Shown here in pieces: positions 1-10,768 of a DNA stretch of 64,000 nucleotides. Position numbers and translations under genes: made by a program. How positions within the stretch are numbered: the first letter of the stretch is position 1; the number at the start of each line of letters is the position of its first letter. A model generated the notes under the pieces. It was not told the DNA's origin. It saw only the letters and a program-made list of their open reading frames with translations, and did no database searches. The stretch is from Spirodela intermedia (lineage: Eukaryota; Streptophyta; Magnoliopsida; Alismatales; Araceae), in assembly GCA_902729315.2 (NCBI GenBank), contig LR746277.1:2981001-3045000 (forward strand). The letters are read 5' to 3'.

Positions 1-1417
1 AGCCTCAACGGGTTTAGTGATAATTGACCTAGTTTAGCGATGAACCCATAACCAAAAACTGACAAAAATAAAGATATCAAGGCGATACATCAGCTGCTAG
101 TTATGAGAAAATGCTAATATGAAGCATTGCTTATAATCCACAGAACATCAAAACACCACTTAAGATGAGCATTAAAGAACTCAGTAACCCAGAATCTGGT
201 CTGCGGCTGTATCCCTCATTCTTCATCTATCTTCCTCTACCTGGTGGTGGATGCATTCATAGGGACGAGCTGGGATGAGGCTATGCAATGGAGATCTGGC
301 CCCATTGGGTCCCCTGGGCAAGAGAGAGAGAAGGTCGAATTCCAAAGAACTCGCAGCAGAATGAAAAACTGGATCAACATCTCTCAACTTAATCTTCTCC
401 GAGAGATGATCCCTTTCATATTTCTTGTACTGGCCAAGAACTTGAAGGTCATGCCTGACATAAGGAAGCATGAAAATTCCTCTTTCGCCAGGGAATCTAC
501 TCCAAGTCAAGAAAATGTTCCACGGCTCATAATGGCTCACATAAACATGCCCTTAATGAACACTCATGAAAGATAAAGTCAACCCCAAGTAAACCCACTT
601 AAAGGGTAGGTGTGCAGAGATGGGACAAGGAGCATGGACTGGGTAAGAATGGGCCTCCCATTCTCGTTTTAACTTGCATCTGTAATAAACCTTGGCAGAT
701 GATTCATTATTCTTCATCCGCCACATATGAAACAAATATTCATCCACATATCTCATGGGCAGCATCAGAGGATCACTGGGCACTCATCTACTCAGAATAT
801 TCTGCTTGATTTTTTATCCGGCTTTTCCATTTTTTTAGACCTCTTTCAATCACAGTATAACATAGAGCATGCGTAGATCCAATAACATATATACATTCAA
901 ATATTAGAGCACAACTTTGCAGAGTGGATTAGATGTCGAATGCTCAAGATCGTAACTGCAAGGTATCTCCAATGAAGGAACTACTCTCGTGCATCCCAAC
1001 AGGTGACGGAAAAAAGAAAGGGTACGCAGAAAGCTAGAGTCTTTGAGCACATTCAGTGTTCCAAACACACACCAATCGACCAATTCGGTAATGAATCTTG
1101 AAAATGGGAGCCAATTTCAAGGAACTCGGTTTTTATTGCCGGCAAGGAGGTTCCTATGGTGGAAAGATGTGAAGGGTATGCATCACACGCTATGGTTCAT
1201 GCCCTTTTGTTGTCGGCGAATTGAAGAAGCTGCCATTCTCCGCAGTTCATATCATTCAGACAAATGAAGAGTCATCAGAGAAGAAAAATAAGACCTCCAC
1301 ACAGATGCCCACAACCTTATATACCATAATTTGGAGCACAGCATCAGATACAGAGAAGGGAAACATCCAATACCAAGTTCATCATCATAACAACTGTAAT
1401 TTCCGCCTGCCTCCAAG
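1..1417. other. Left-edge flank with no recognised gene; probable NF-YC 3' region
   Basis: No conserved coding sequence is visible on either strand; the open frames here are short and resemble no family. On the minus strand this lies downstream of the NF-YC stop. An AATAAA hexamer (TTTATT on plus at about 1132-1137) is a plausible poly(A) signal. Further left I see nothing. Confidence 0.4.
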
Positions 1418-1478
1418 CTAGGAAGAAAAGGGAAAAAAAGAAGAAAGTAGTGAAGACCAGATCGAGAGCCATACTCAC
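1418..1478 (-). other. Putative 61-nt intron in the NF-YC 3' UTR
   Basis: About 37 nt after the NF-YC stop the minus strand reads CTG|GTGAGTAT, a strong donor. A long pyrimidine run ending TTCTTCCTAG| follows 61 nt later. The spacing is near the lower limit for plant introns. It lies outside the coding frame, so nothing in the protein depends on it. Confidence 0.4.
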
Positions 1479-1515
1479 CAGCTCGGATGGGCAGCGGAGT
1501 GCCGCGCATGGGCAG

Positions 1516-2019
1516 CTATTGCTGGACATAGTAGTAGGAGAGGGGATCCCCGGCGGGGGGCCCGTAGTTTGGGGGAATACCGTCCTCGCGGACGTCCTCC
1601 CGGGGGACGATGTCAACCAGGAAATCGAAGATGTCGGTGCGCGTAATGGCGGCGCCGATGTCGTTCTTCTGGAGAGTCCGGCGCTTGTTCTCCTCGGCGT
1701 GCGCCCAGGAACGGTGGGTGAGCTCGAGGATGAACATCTCGCAGGCGCGGGCGAACACAACGGGGGCCTCAGCGGCGATCATACGAACGTCCTCGTCTGC
1801 CTTCATGATCTTCTTGATGCGAGCCAGCGGAAGGCTGTTGTTCTTGAAGTCGGTGGTCTGCTCGATCTCCCTGCACTGATCCGCCCAGAACATCTGCAGC
1901 TGGTGCTGGTGCTGGTGCTGCTGCGGCTGCTGGTAAGCCTGCTGGTACGCGCCGTAGGGCGGCGGCGCCCCCCCATACGGCACCCCCATGGCCGGGTGGC
2001 TCACGTGGTCCTGCTCCAT
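1516..2019 (-). CDS. NF-YC: Nuclear transcription factor Y subunit C (NF-YC/HAP5)
   Basis: A single-exon 167-residue protein. NF-YC dimerises with NF-YB through a histone fold, enters the nucleus and binds CCAAT promoters with NF-YA; plant members also recruit CONSTANS-like proteins in flowering and ABA/GA responses. The N-terminus (1-42) is rich in Pro, Tyr and Gln with a QHQHQHQ run. The core starts at LQMFW (41-45) and the histone fold covers about 63-140, with LPLARIKKIMKADEDV, the FILELTHRSW helix and FDFLVDIVPRE. The tail is short and ends YYYVQQ; from memory, grass NF-YC1-type proteins end similarly (YYYVQPQ), so I take it as full length. The start is the first ATG of the frame and gives the family-like MEQ... 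N-terminus. N120-D-I-G replaces the usual NDIA. Confidence 0.95.
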   Translation of the reverse strand: MEQDHVSHPAMGVPYGGAPPPYGAYQQAYQQPQQHQHQHQLQMFWADQCREIEQTTDFKNNSLPLARIKKIMKADEDVRMIAAEAPVVFARACEMFILELTHRSWAHAEENKRRTLQKNDIGAAITRTDIFDFLVDIVPREDVREDGIPPNYGPPAGDPLSYYYVQQ

Positions 2020-2440
2020 TGTCTCCGTCGGATGATGGGAGGCTACCAGACAAAGAAGAACACGCCCATCGAAGTTAAGGACAAATGGAAGATCTCGGGG
2101 ATAGATCGGGCGCGAGGGGCGGCTCGATCCTCACCAGCTCCGAGAGCGGGGAGGGGGGGGAAGAAGGGGACCGACGCGACTGGAGATTTCGCCCTGCGGT
2201 GGAGATCGAGACTTCCAAGTGTTAGAATCCCGCCGGCAACAGATGGAGATCATCAGCCGGGCAGATCAGAAACCGCAGAAAACCCACAAGACAGGAAGAA
2301 ATCGTCGCAGCTCGGAGGAGATTTACCCTCGGAGAGAATCCACTTCGGGTGGCGGAGAGCAGCTGCCGGCGGAAAACAAGCCCCTTCCTCCCCCGGCTTT
2401 TAGGGAACGCCGTTGAAGGATGCGAGCGCCTGCTGCGCCT
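2020..2440 (-). promoter_or_regulatory. NF-YC 5' UTR and proximal promoter
   Basis: GC-rich DNA upstream of the NF-YC ATG, with purine-rich and G-rich runs on plus (for example a G run at about 2150-2160). It has no conserved coding content and is the only room for the NF-YC leader before the AAP duplication begins. No TATA box is clear enough to place a start site. Confidence 0.4.
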
Positions 2441-2700
2441 GGGCCTCCTGGGCCTGTGGCCATAATTCAAGGCCCATACATCGAAAATGGGCTCAGGCTC
2501 AGTCACTGTCCATCACCCCACTTATCGGTGGCCCATTTGGCCAAATTATTACCAATTAATGAATGCTCTATATAAAAGATTATATTTTTGTGTTTATAAA
2601 TTAATTTTTATTGAAAAATTATTTAAAATAAAACACGGCGGATTGTAAATCGCCAGATATTGGCGCAATCCCTGGTCGGTGGAGCGCGAAGACCGCATGG

Positions 2701-5177
2701 TCAGGTTAGCAAACTACTGACGAGGCCCTGAACTGAGCCCACGAGCGCCACCGCGGAGACCAGGAAGCAGGCGAGACTGAAGCTCCGCAGGCCCACCCAC
2801 CTCCCCGTCCAAGCCCTCGTCTTCCTCTGCGCCAAGCTCATCTCCACCGGGAAGTACACCATCAGCGGCCAGAAGCAGAAAGCCCCCGTCACCGCAAGGA
2901 ACTCGTTGAAGTACGGGAAGACCATCGCCGCCACCGTAGTCAACGCTACGTAAGCCGTCCGAAGGCAGACCCTGAGAAGATTCACCCTGCAGAATGGCCC
3001 AGTGGCCTCTCCGCCGCCGCAGGGGAAGTACTCTCTCAACGACCTCTCCGCGAATTCGAACACCGGCTGGCTGTAGATCTGCGAGCGCCGGCGAGTCAAC
3101 CCAAGTAGTCTGCTTGTTTTGATTAATATGGAGAGAAAAAAACTATGTTTTTATGATTTTTTTTCCCTTACTTGGTATGCTCCTACAAGGTGGAGTATGA
3201 CGCAGGCGTTGGCGAAGTCAACGAGCCAGTAGGGCTCGTAGAAGCCGAACCCGGTCAAGAGGTTCCCGGGCGTGCTGCTCCCGAACGCGGCGTACCCGAA
3301 GGTCCCACAGCAGAAGTAGAAGAAGGTAATGATGAGGATGGAGATGGCGGAAGCCTTCTTCATGGTCTGGTTCTCTGGTGGAGGCGACTGGAGTGTATCC
3401 TGCATGTGGCAATACAGAGAGAGAGAGAGAGAGAGAGTCAACAACATAATATGATGCCTAGTTTAGAAAAGCTAGCTATTATTAGTAGAATTAGTTTCAA
3501 TAGTCAATCATAATATGGGATGGATAATCTTGAATTATTGAAAGTGATACGAGAAGGAAGGAAGGATCGGGTCTTTCCTCTATCTCTAAAAGGATGGCGG
3601 AGAAGGGGTAGGCGAAGGCAATGTCTCCAAGGGCTTGGCCTATTCTCCAGACTTTCTCCGCCGCCGTGCCTTCGGCGGCGCCGCCTATGCTGCCCTTGAT
3701 GGTTCCATTCTCTAGGGTTCTCGACAAAAAAAGGAAACTATGCTCAGAGTTGGGACACACCACATCTGCAACTAGCCTCATCTCCTCCCCGTTCCAACCA
3801 GCAGAAACTCCAGAAAATATCTTAAATAAGAATAGGAACCCTAGTTTTAGTAAGTTTTAATAAGACAACGGAGGCATTACCTAGTACTTTAGCGAGCGAG
3901 AGGGAGAACCCAATGGAAGAGTAGGAGAAAGACATGGCAGCAGCGACGATGGATAGCCACGCCATGTTGTGGAAGTCGGGTATCTGAGAGAGTACGACTT
4001 GAACAGCTCCAAAGATCAGCATGTAGGACCGATCGCCATACTCGCAGAGAGCGCCATGGCCTTCTCTGTGGTAACAGTTTGATTTCAGGATCGCCCTGCA
4101 GTGATTGTTGGGAGGTTTTTAATCTGTGAAGAGCCGAGGATCCGAAGAACCCCACAGGAGAAGTCCACAGGACAAACCTGGGTTTGTGGAAGTGGAGAGG
4201 GAGGGAGAGAGAGAGAGACAGACAGACAGACATAGATGTTGGGAGGGATGATACCTCATACTGGCTGCAGTAGCGATGGTGTACGCAACGTCGGCTCCGT
4301 ACAGGCCCAGGTATTGGAGGAACCCGCAAACCCATCTCTGCTTCTCACCTGAGCTCCGAACACACCACGTTAGAGAAGAGAGAGAGAGAGATAGAGGGCG
4401 AGTGTCAGCAAGCTCAGCTTCTGGGCCGTCCAGCCATTAGTAAAAGGCCGATGATGGCGGCTGTTGGTTGCACCGGTGTCCCATCCGACACTCCGTCATT
4501 TTATTTATTTTTTCGAAAATAATTTCCACCTTCAAATCCTATTTATTATGCTCCATTGGAAACTACATCACTTTAAATATTTGTTAAAAAACCTTTTACG
4601 AACTAAATATAGCAAGCAATAAACGGTTGCAAAAAGAAACATTTTTTTTTCCAAATGGTATGTCATGAGGTTTTGTCGTCACCTAAGTTGGACCCCACAG
4701 CTTCCATGTACGTCCGATTCCTGTGGGGCCCCCAGTCGGGGTCTGGCGACCGGTAGCAGTCGGCGAGGAGGAAGGACTGGAGGAGCGTGGACGCTCCGAA
4801 GAGCAGCAGGCAGAGAGGCCCCGCCCCCCATCCCAGCTGCGCCGTGCTCCAAGCAAGAGTCAGCACGCCGGAGCCCACGACCGCCGTGATGATGTGTGCA
4901 ACGCCGGTCCAGAGCGTCCCTGCGGCGGCGGAAAGGCTGAACAGCGGCCGCGGGGGGAGTAAACCCGGAAGAAACGCCGGCCGATGTTGAGGACAGGGCA
5001 GGAGGACGAAAACGGCGAGAACAGAGAAAGTTCCAAACCTGTTCTTCGGAATCGGTTATCGCCGGAGAGGTCGTCGCCGGAGAAGTCCCTGCCGGACGAC
5101 GGGGGCGACTCCGAGAGCAGCTGGTCCTTCTCATCTCCTCCTCCCCCGAAGCCGCCGCCGTCGCCACTGCCGCCCAT
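2701..5177 (-). CDS. AAP7-like: AAP7-like amino acid permease, copy 1 (7 exons)
   Basis: A proton-coupled amino acid importer of the AAAP family, predicted at the plasma membrane with about 10-11 helices. Deduced exons: 5177-5039, 4919-4683, 4348-4255, 4095-3881, 3711-3551 (or 3578), 3399-3172, 3078-2701. Phases join cleanly and give about 483 residues (474 with the shorter exon 5), normal for AAPs. The acidic N-terminus is MGGSGDGGG...; AAP signatures follow: GTLWTGVAHIITAVVGSGVL, LLADCYRSPDPDWG, SNCYHREGH, QIPDFHNMAWLS, KVWRIGQALGDIAFAYPFS, GNLLTGFGFYEPYWLVDFAN, YFPVEMSLAQRK. SNCYHREGH plus PFSAILLEI favour the AAP7 branch. Odd point: exon 5 ends GAG|GAAAGA, with no GT donor. The likely outcome is a cryptic donor CTC|GTATCA 27 nt on, which adds nine residues in frame. 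It is paralogous to the gene at 10769-13180. Confidence 0.9.
3416..3437. repeat. (AG)n microsatellite in AAP copy 1 intron 5
   Basis: Eleven AG units just inside the acceptor side of the exon 5/6 intron. Copy 2 has the same repeat one unit longer at 11489-11512. On the transcribed strand it reads (CT)n and may serve as the polypyrimidine tract. Confidence 0.9.
4201..4232. repeat. AG/ACAG microsatellite in AAP copy 1 intron 3
   Basis: GAGA repeats grading into ACAG repeats inside the exon 3/4 intron. The corresponding tract in copy 2 (12282-12339) is clearly longer and accounts for most of the offset change between the two genes. Confidence 0.85.
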
Positions 5178-5639
5178 GGGAGCGAGAGGTTATCGAGTCA
5201 ATCAGTGGGAGGAATGGAAGGTAACTTTAGCTATCTCAACGACGACGAGAGGGGCTGATCGCCCAAATAAATTTGTATTGTGCATTTATTATCTAATAGT
5301 AATGATTATAATACCATTACTGTGGCACGAGGTTGCGAGGAAGATGGGAGCGCCAAATTGTTGACTGTCAGTTGCCCAGTTGGTGTCATAACCGCACGTT
5401 TTTGTAACTCAACCTAGAAGTGGAACTAATAAATTTTGAGAAATTAACAACTTAAAAATATACTTATTCTACCACATGACCATCCTTCACTAGAAGGGAA
5501 AATAAAATAATTTCTCGGCAGTAAAACCTTGCGATTTCCTTCACCGACAGACCGCCTCTCTAAATCGTGTACACTTTCAAGTATCATGAGCATCAAATGG
5601 GTCGCATTCTTGTTGACTTTCTGGAGTAGAGAAGCCCAT
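5178..5639. other. AAP copy 1 upstream region
   Basis: Noncoding and homologous to 13181-13627. It should hold the AAP 5' UTR and promoter (minus strand) and the DNA between AAP and the APO relic. No promoter element is clear enough to place. Confidence 0.5.
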
Positions 5640-5935
5640 TCAGCTTAGAGTCATACAATCAGCGGCTCTCATGCTACCAAAGGAATCTCTCAGATGTGCC
5701 AGACGCAGTTCTGGGCAGGATCTTATCACGGTGGAATTTTGCCGCCCTAGTTTGCCGTCCCTCCACTGGTGCTTGAAGACCCTGCAGAGCTTCACGTCAT
5801 GGCCAAAGGGCCCAACATGCACTTGGCTGTAGTGCTCGCAGGACAAGATGGTACAATTTTTCATTAGGTGCCTCAGGGGTTCCTTAGTGAGCTTGCCTAG
5901 CCGAGTTGTCGGCTATGAGGGTATTCTTGGCAAGT
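5640..5935 (-). pseudogene. Truncated APO gene relic
   Basis: The minus-strand frame contains SQVHVGPFGHDVKLCRVFKHQWRDGK, compare SEVHVGPFGHDVKLC in the APO gene at 13628-15105. Only the second APO motif region and some flanking sequence survive. Downstream residues diverge, the second Cys-rich core is altered (LSCEHYSQVH instead of CCGYCSEVH), and the family C-terminus (MMRLDIVIPDSEE) is missing. Homology to copy B continues to about 5935 and then ends at AT-rich DNA. It is a by-product of the AAP duplication, too short to encode a working protein. Confidence 0.85.
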
Positions 5936-8179
5936 CACCATTGATTGAGCTCTAGATGGCAGTAATGCAACATGAGTTTTGTGACGTTCAAATCCCATCA
6001 TTAAATCCACAAGAAATATAATATTTGCCTTGATCAACATAATGAAGAAATTCAACACTGAAATTAACAAGGATTTGATCTTGAGTCCACAAAATCAAAA
6101 AATATTCTTTTGAATATAAAAGGTGTTAGAATTCACTAGCAAAGGGTTAGAACCTCAAAAGAAGAAACATTTTGTGCAATTTGATTAAATATCTCTTGGA
6201 GTATAATAAGGGTCTTTAAATAAGCCGAAATTCCTCTAAATCATTTTGAAAAAGGTTATATTAGAATGACCCTACGACAAAGAGAGATTGTTAGAACTCT
6301 CCTAAGAAAAGAGGGGGGATCAATTAGAACATCCCTAAGAAAAAAGAGGGATTATATTGTTAGGTCATGTTGATGCCCTTGCTTTTTATAATTCAAAAAT
6401 AAATTTTATTGATAAACTATTATCTACTATGAATAACTTTTATATATGTTACTTATATATATAATTAATATTTACTATATTTAATAAATTCGTTATATCA
6501 AATTTTATTAAATAATTATGATCTTATTATTAAAAAATAAAAAAAAGAATTAAATCCTTGAAATTAAGTGGTTTTATAACTCAAAAATATTTGAAAATAA
6601 AAGATCATTCATTGAAGATACATTTAGAAAAAAAAGGTTTAAGTATATGGTCACATGGTATGGGTCAACATGTACTAACACATTTACGAAGGTTAATTTT
6701 TTTTTTCAGATTATATATGAAGATCTAACCATATAGTTTCAGCTTTTAGCAATGATGTATGATATTAGGTAAGTTCTCTCAACTATCACATGCATTGAAT
6801 TAGTAAGAGAACAAAAAAAATACATCAAAGTTTAAGTTTTAGAAAATGTTGAATCTGAATGAAAAATCTATTGAACCCATATTAGAAAATGATGTGAAAA
6901 ACTTAAGTATCAAACATATGAGAATTATTCATCTGATTCAGACATGATTTGTAATGTTCATGATGATATAATGTTTGAAATAAGTCTAAAAAAAGGAAAC
7001 TTGGGAAAGAAAATGCAGATATGGATACTAAATTAAAAAATCATAAATGATCATAAGTTGGAAAATAGAATATCTGATATGACATTATTCCATGATAAAT
7101 TATATGGTAGTCAGAAGATATTAAATATATTAATTGGAGGTCAAAAATTATCTCTTAGGAAAGAAATTTTGATGCTTAGTCCTAGATCAGTTAAAATATA
7201 TCATAAAAGTAAAATTCAATGCAAAACACAATATATATGGGCATCAAAGGTTGTATAGTTATACTTAAAAATGATTTCAATCCCTAAACTAAGAATTTCA
7301 ATTATTTTTTTATTGATATTTTTGATAGACCACTTCATGGTGCTATTTGGAAAGTATGTGTTCAAGATATAATCAAAGATCAAGAATGATTGTTTTCGTT
7401 AAAATCAATAGATGAAAAAGAGGTAATATTTGGAGATAATAATAATAATAAAATACTTGGGAATGAAAATATTTGTTTGAAAGATCACACTTTAGTTAAA
7501 ATGCTTTACTTTTTAATCGATTAAAACATAATCTGATAGTATAAGTTAATTAAAACATAAAAGTGGCATTTAAGAAAGCTAGATATCTTATATTAGATCA
7601 TGCAAGTAATAAGGTAAGTTTTACTAGTAATAGAATAGATTATATTTATATCTTAGATCTCAAGGTAATGATCAGCATAAATATGTTTTATGTTTGGAAA
7701 GAATGAATAACAAATAGATATTTTTCAGAAAAATCTTGAACACGTGAATATTTTAAAAGTTAAAAGGTTATCAAAACTTGATTTATTTAGAAGTTTATTT
7801 AACTTTATGATCATAGAAAATTATACATGTGAGATTTGCATCAAAAGGAAATAAATTAGAAAAAAATTTAAACAAAGGAATACATCTCCACAACTGAACC
7901 TTTATACTTGATCTACTTAGATTTATTTAGTCAAAGTAAAATTATTAAGTTAAGAGTAAACTATTATGATTTAGTTATAGTTGATGATTATTCTAAAACA
8001 CTTGGATACTTTTTTCAGTTCATAAGAATGAGAAATTATATTACTTTATAAAATTTACATAAAAAAATTAAAATAAACATGGTACAATAGTACAAAATAG
8101 TAGGAGTGATCATGAAGACAAATTTAAGAATTTAAATGTCTCTAAATTTTCTGATCAAAATCCTTATTCAAAACTTATT

Positions 8180-8470
8180 ATTTTCTAGAGTGCATGGTAA
8201 TGACCTTTGAGCCTTTCAATCTTTGAATCTCCTTATTCTCATGATCAAATTCATTCATATTTAAATTTAGGTTTATTAACTTGATAAAAAATAGTTGTTG
8301 TCTACATTGGATAAAATCCATCAAGTTTCTCTCCTCTTCTTGTCCATATAAGTAGATGATGTGTCACTATTGAGATGTTATCTTTGAAACTTAATGATCT
8401 GATCATTTATTTCATTTTCTTATTGATTTAATATGGGATATTTTAGGAAACTTGTCTCACATCATTTATA
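8180..8470 (+). repeat. Dispersed AT-rich repeat, copy 1
   Basis: Similar to 37080-37370 in the same orientation and to about 37480-37660 inverted. Shared landmarks are GATGTGTCACTATTGAGATG (ATGTGTCATTGTTGAAATGG in the second copy), TTCTCATGATCAAATTCA and TCATTTTCTTATTGATTTAAT. It has no coding content and is probably part of a transposon family I cannot name. Confidence 0.6.
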
Positions 8471-9444
8471 CATGATAACCACTACATGATTGATAATTAC
8501 AAGTAATAGTTTCATCTATGTATTAATATCTTGTATATAGATGATACTTAATAGGTAGGGAATATAATTATATGTGTTACTGACTTATTATGATATTTAG
8601 AATATTTTATCATTTAAGTCTTAATACATATTAATTTACTTATTTTATTTATATTATGAGACTAACCTCATTTGACTTTTATGAAGTCAAGTGGTGATTC
8701 TCTCACATTTTCTTAATAATTATTTGATTGTAAAGACTTAGGTGAGCTCTTATTATGAGTTAGAAGTAATAAAAAAAATTCAAACCTTTAATTCAATGAA
8801 AAAACTAAAGTCTTATGGAGAGCACCAACCTAATATGTTTATAGGCCCAAGAGATGATGTCATCTTAACCTAGTCTATTTGGACTTAAAAGGGCTATCAA
8901 GAGATGAGATCTAGGTCACCCATCTTAAAGTGTCTTAAAATAAGATTAAGAGAAGGATTAGAGCGCCGCCCTTATGAAATGATCTAGGTCGTCTATCAAG
9001 AGAGTATTAATAATCATAATCGTTTATTAGAGGGTTCTAACTCTTGAGAGGATTAAGACATTTCGTCCCTTTCTTAGAGGGTGCTTTTTGACTCTCTCTT
9101 TAGTAATGGTTAGTCGAAGAAAACAAGAAAGAAATCAAAGCCTAATCAATGACATTGTCATACTCAAGATTATTGTGGAGAAGAGAATACCTAGAGTGCA
9201 TCAAAATCATCACGGATCATGTATCACTCGGCCTAAGATTGGCACACAATGAGATTTTTACAAGATCCAGATTTTGGGCGTCTTGTAATCCTCTCCATAA
9301 ACAGATTAACTTTTAATTTAAACTAATTTTACCATTTATTTTATCATTCAATTGCATTAAATCTATTCTCTCCTCTTTGCCACATTTTTCATAACTCTTA
9401 TCTTCACCCTTTTTACATTTAGTTTTGCCCTTCACAATCACAAG

Positions 9445-9475
<31 letters not shown>
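9445..9475. repeat. (TA)n microsatellite
   Basis: An uninterrupted run of TA units, with one CA break near its left end, in AT-rich DNA between the AAP duplicates. Confidence 0.9.
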
Positions 9476-10768
9476 GAAATAAATAGGTAACATTCTTACT
9501 CTCATTAGCTATGCTCCTTGAAAATCGACCCTTACTTATCCTAAATAGAAGAGTGAGGTTTTATAAATATTATTTACATAAACTTAATTACATCACGATG
9601 ATTTTAATTATTTAATCATACATTTTATCTTTCATTTCAAGATGATTTTTCAACTGATAATCTTTTAATCTCAACCATTCTCAAGGTAGAAAATCATTTA
9701 ATCTTGTGAATTCGTACCTTAAATTTTATCATAAGTAATAATATCAAAATTATCTAATAAAAAAATCAATATAATAACTTTTTCACTGTATTCAATATTT
9801 GAAACATATAAGTACCACATATAAAGGATATAAATATTAGAAAATTTCTTATCAATAATTTTTTAATTTGTAATTATCAAAATCAAAGACATCAATAGAA
9901 GATTAGTCATGGTCCATGTAGATAGTAGAACAACATTCAACTTTATCTCAAGACAATTTTTTCACAAACATAAACTCTTGATCATATGATTTTGACATAA
10001 TTTTGAGTGACAATCAAGACCAACGAAAAGATGAAAAGTATTATAATTCACTAGGACATCTTGTTGGAACTATAATCTGTTAAAACAATAGAAGATTTCC
10101 TACTTATCTCTTTGGGAAATGCTAACCTCATATTAGTATGAAATGAATTAATAATATGAAGAATATCAAATTAGATTTGGAGTAGAGGATTTTTCACTCT
10201 TGATAGACCATCAACTCATGGTCCTTCAATCTGATTTTCAGCCAGATAGGTAAAATATTTCCCCAAAAATGTTGTCAAAGACTATGAGCTTTTGATCAAA
10301 TTTTGTCAACTCACATTGGAAGTCAATAGTTGACATTGAGCTATCTATTTCAGAAAAACCTTGAAATTATAGTTATGCGTATAGTTTTCCAAGAAGTTTG
10401 AGAAAATAGCAACTTCCACTGAAGAGAATGATCAACAACACCATTGTCTTAGAGGTCAACTCCAAGCCCATGTACGTGCCAGTGGATGCTACACCTAGGC
10501 CTGGGCCTGTGGTCACATTTCAAAGCCCATATAGCGTAAATGGGCACAAGCTCAGTTACAACCCATCAGCTCAATTATAGATGCCAATTTTGGCTCAATT
10601 TTTGAAATTTAATGAATGGGTTATATAAAAAATTATAAAAATTTAACGAAGTGAGGGTGAATTGATTTTTATTTCCTGAAGATTAGAAATAATGTATGAC
10701 GGATCTAAATTGCCAAATATTGGAGAAATGCCGTGTCGGTGGAGTGCGAACAACATGAGGTTAGGTTA

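Larger units (their letters stand above)
2440..5935. repeat. Segmental duplication, copy A (AAP gene plus APO fragment)
   Basis: Matches 10495-14030 along its length. Shared parts are the flank beyond the AAP stop (GGGCCTGTGG near 2450 and 10503), all seven AAP exons and their introns, the AAP upstream region with its AATAAATT...TAGTAATGATTATAA stretch, and an APO 3' segment. Offsets drift from about 8055 on the left to 8003 at the ATG because of indels. Copy A stops inside the APO 3' exon near 5935, where AT-rich transposon DNA begins. Confidence 0.85.
5936..10430. mobile_element. AT-rich DNA with degenerate Ty1/Copia remnant (plus strand)
   Basis: Very AT-rich, no intact frame. On plus, eroded Copia pol pieces can be read across stops and shifts. 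Near 7750-7850 there is a pre-integrase-like piece (ENYTCEICIKRK). Near 7965-8000 YYDLVIVDDYSK matches the integrase DDYS region. Near 8080-8150 QNSRSDHEDKFKN resembles RSDxGxEF. No reverse transcriptase or LTR pair is recognised. From about 8620 to 10430 I see only AT-rich DNA with a TA repeat. This block sits between the AAP duplicates and follows the point where the APO relic is cut. Confidence 0.65.

Noticed and set aside
1476-1518. NF-YC stop (CAATAG) as a premature stop, because the frame continues LPMRGTPLPIRAG to a splice donor
   Set aside because: From memory, grass NF-YC1-type proteins end at the same place (YYYVQPQ), so the stop is the natural end. The donor more likely belongs to a 3' UTR intron.
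1450-2403. 317-codon plus-strand frame over the NF-YC gene
   Set aside because: Antisense shadow of the histone-fold gene; Arg/Gly/Val/Leu-rich with no domain.
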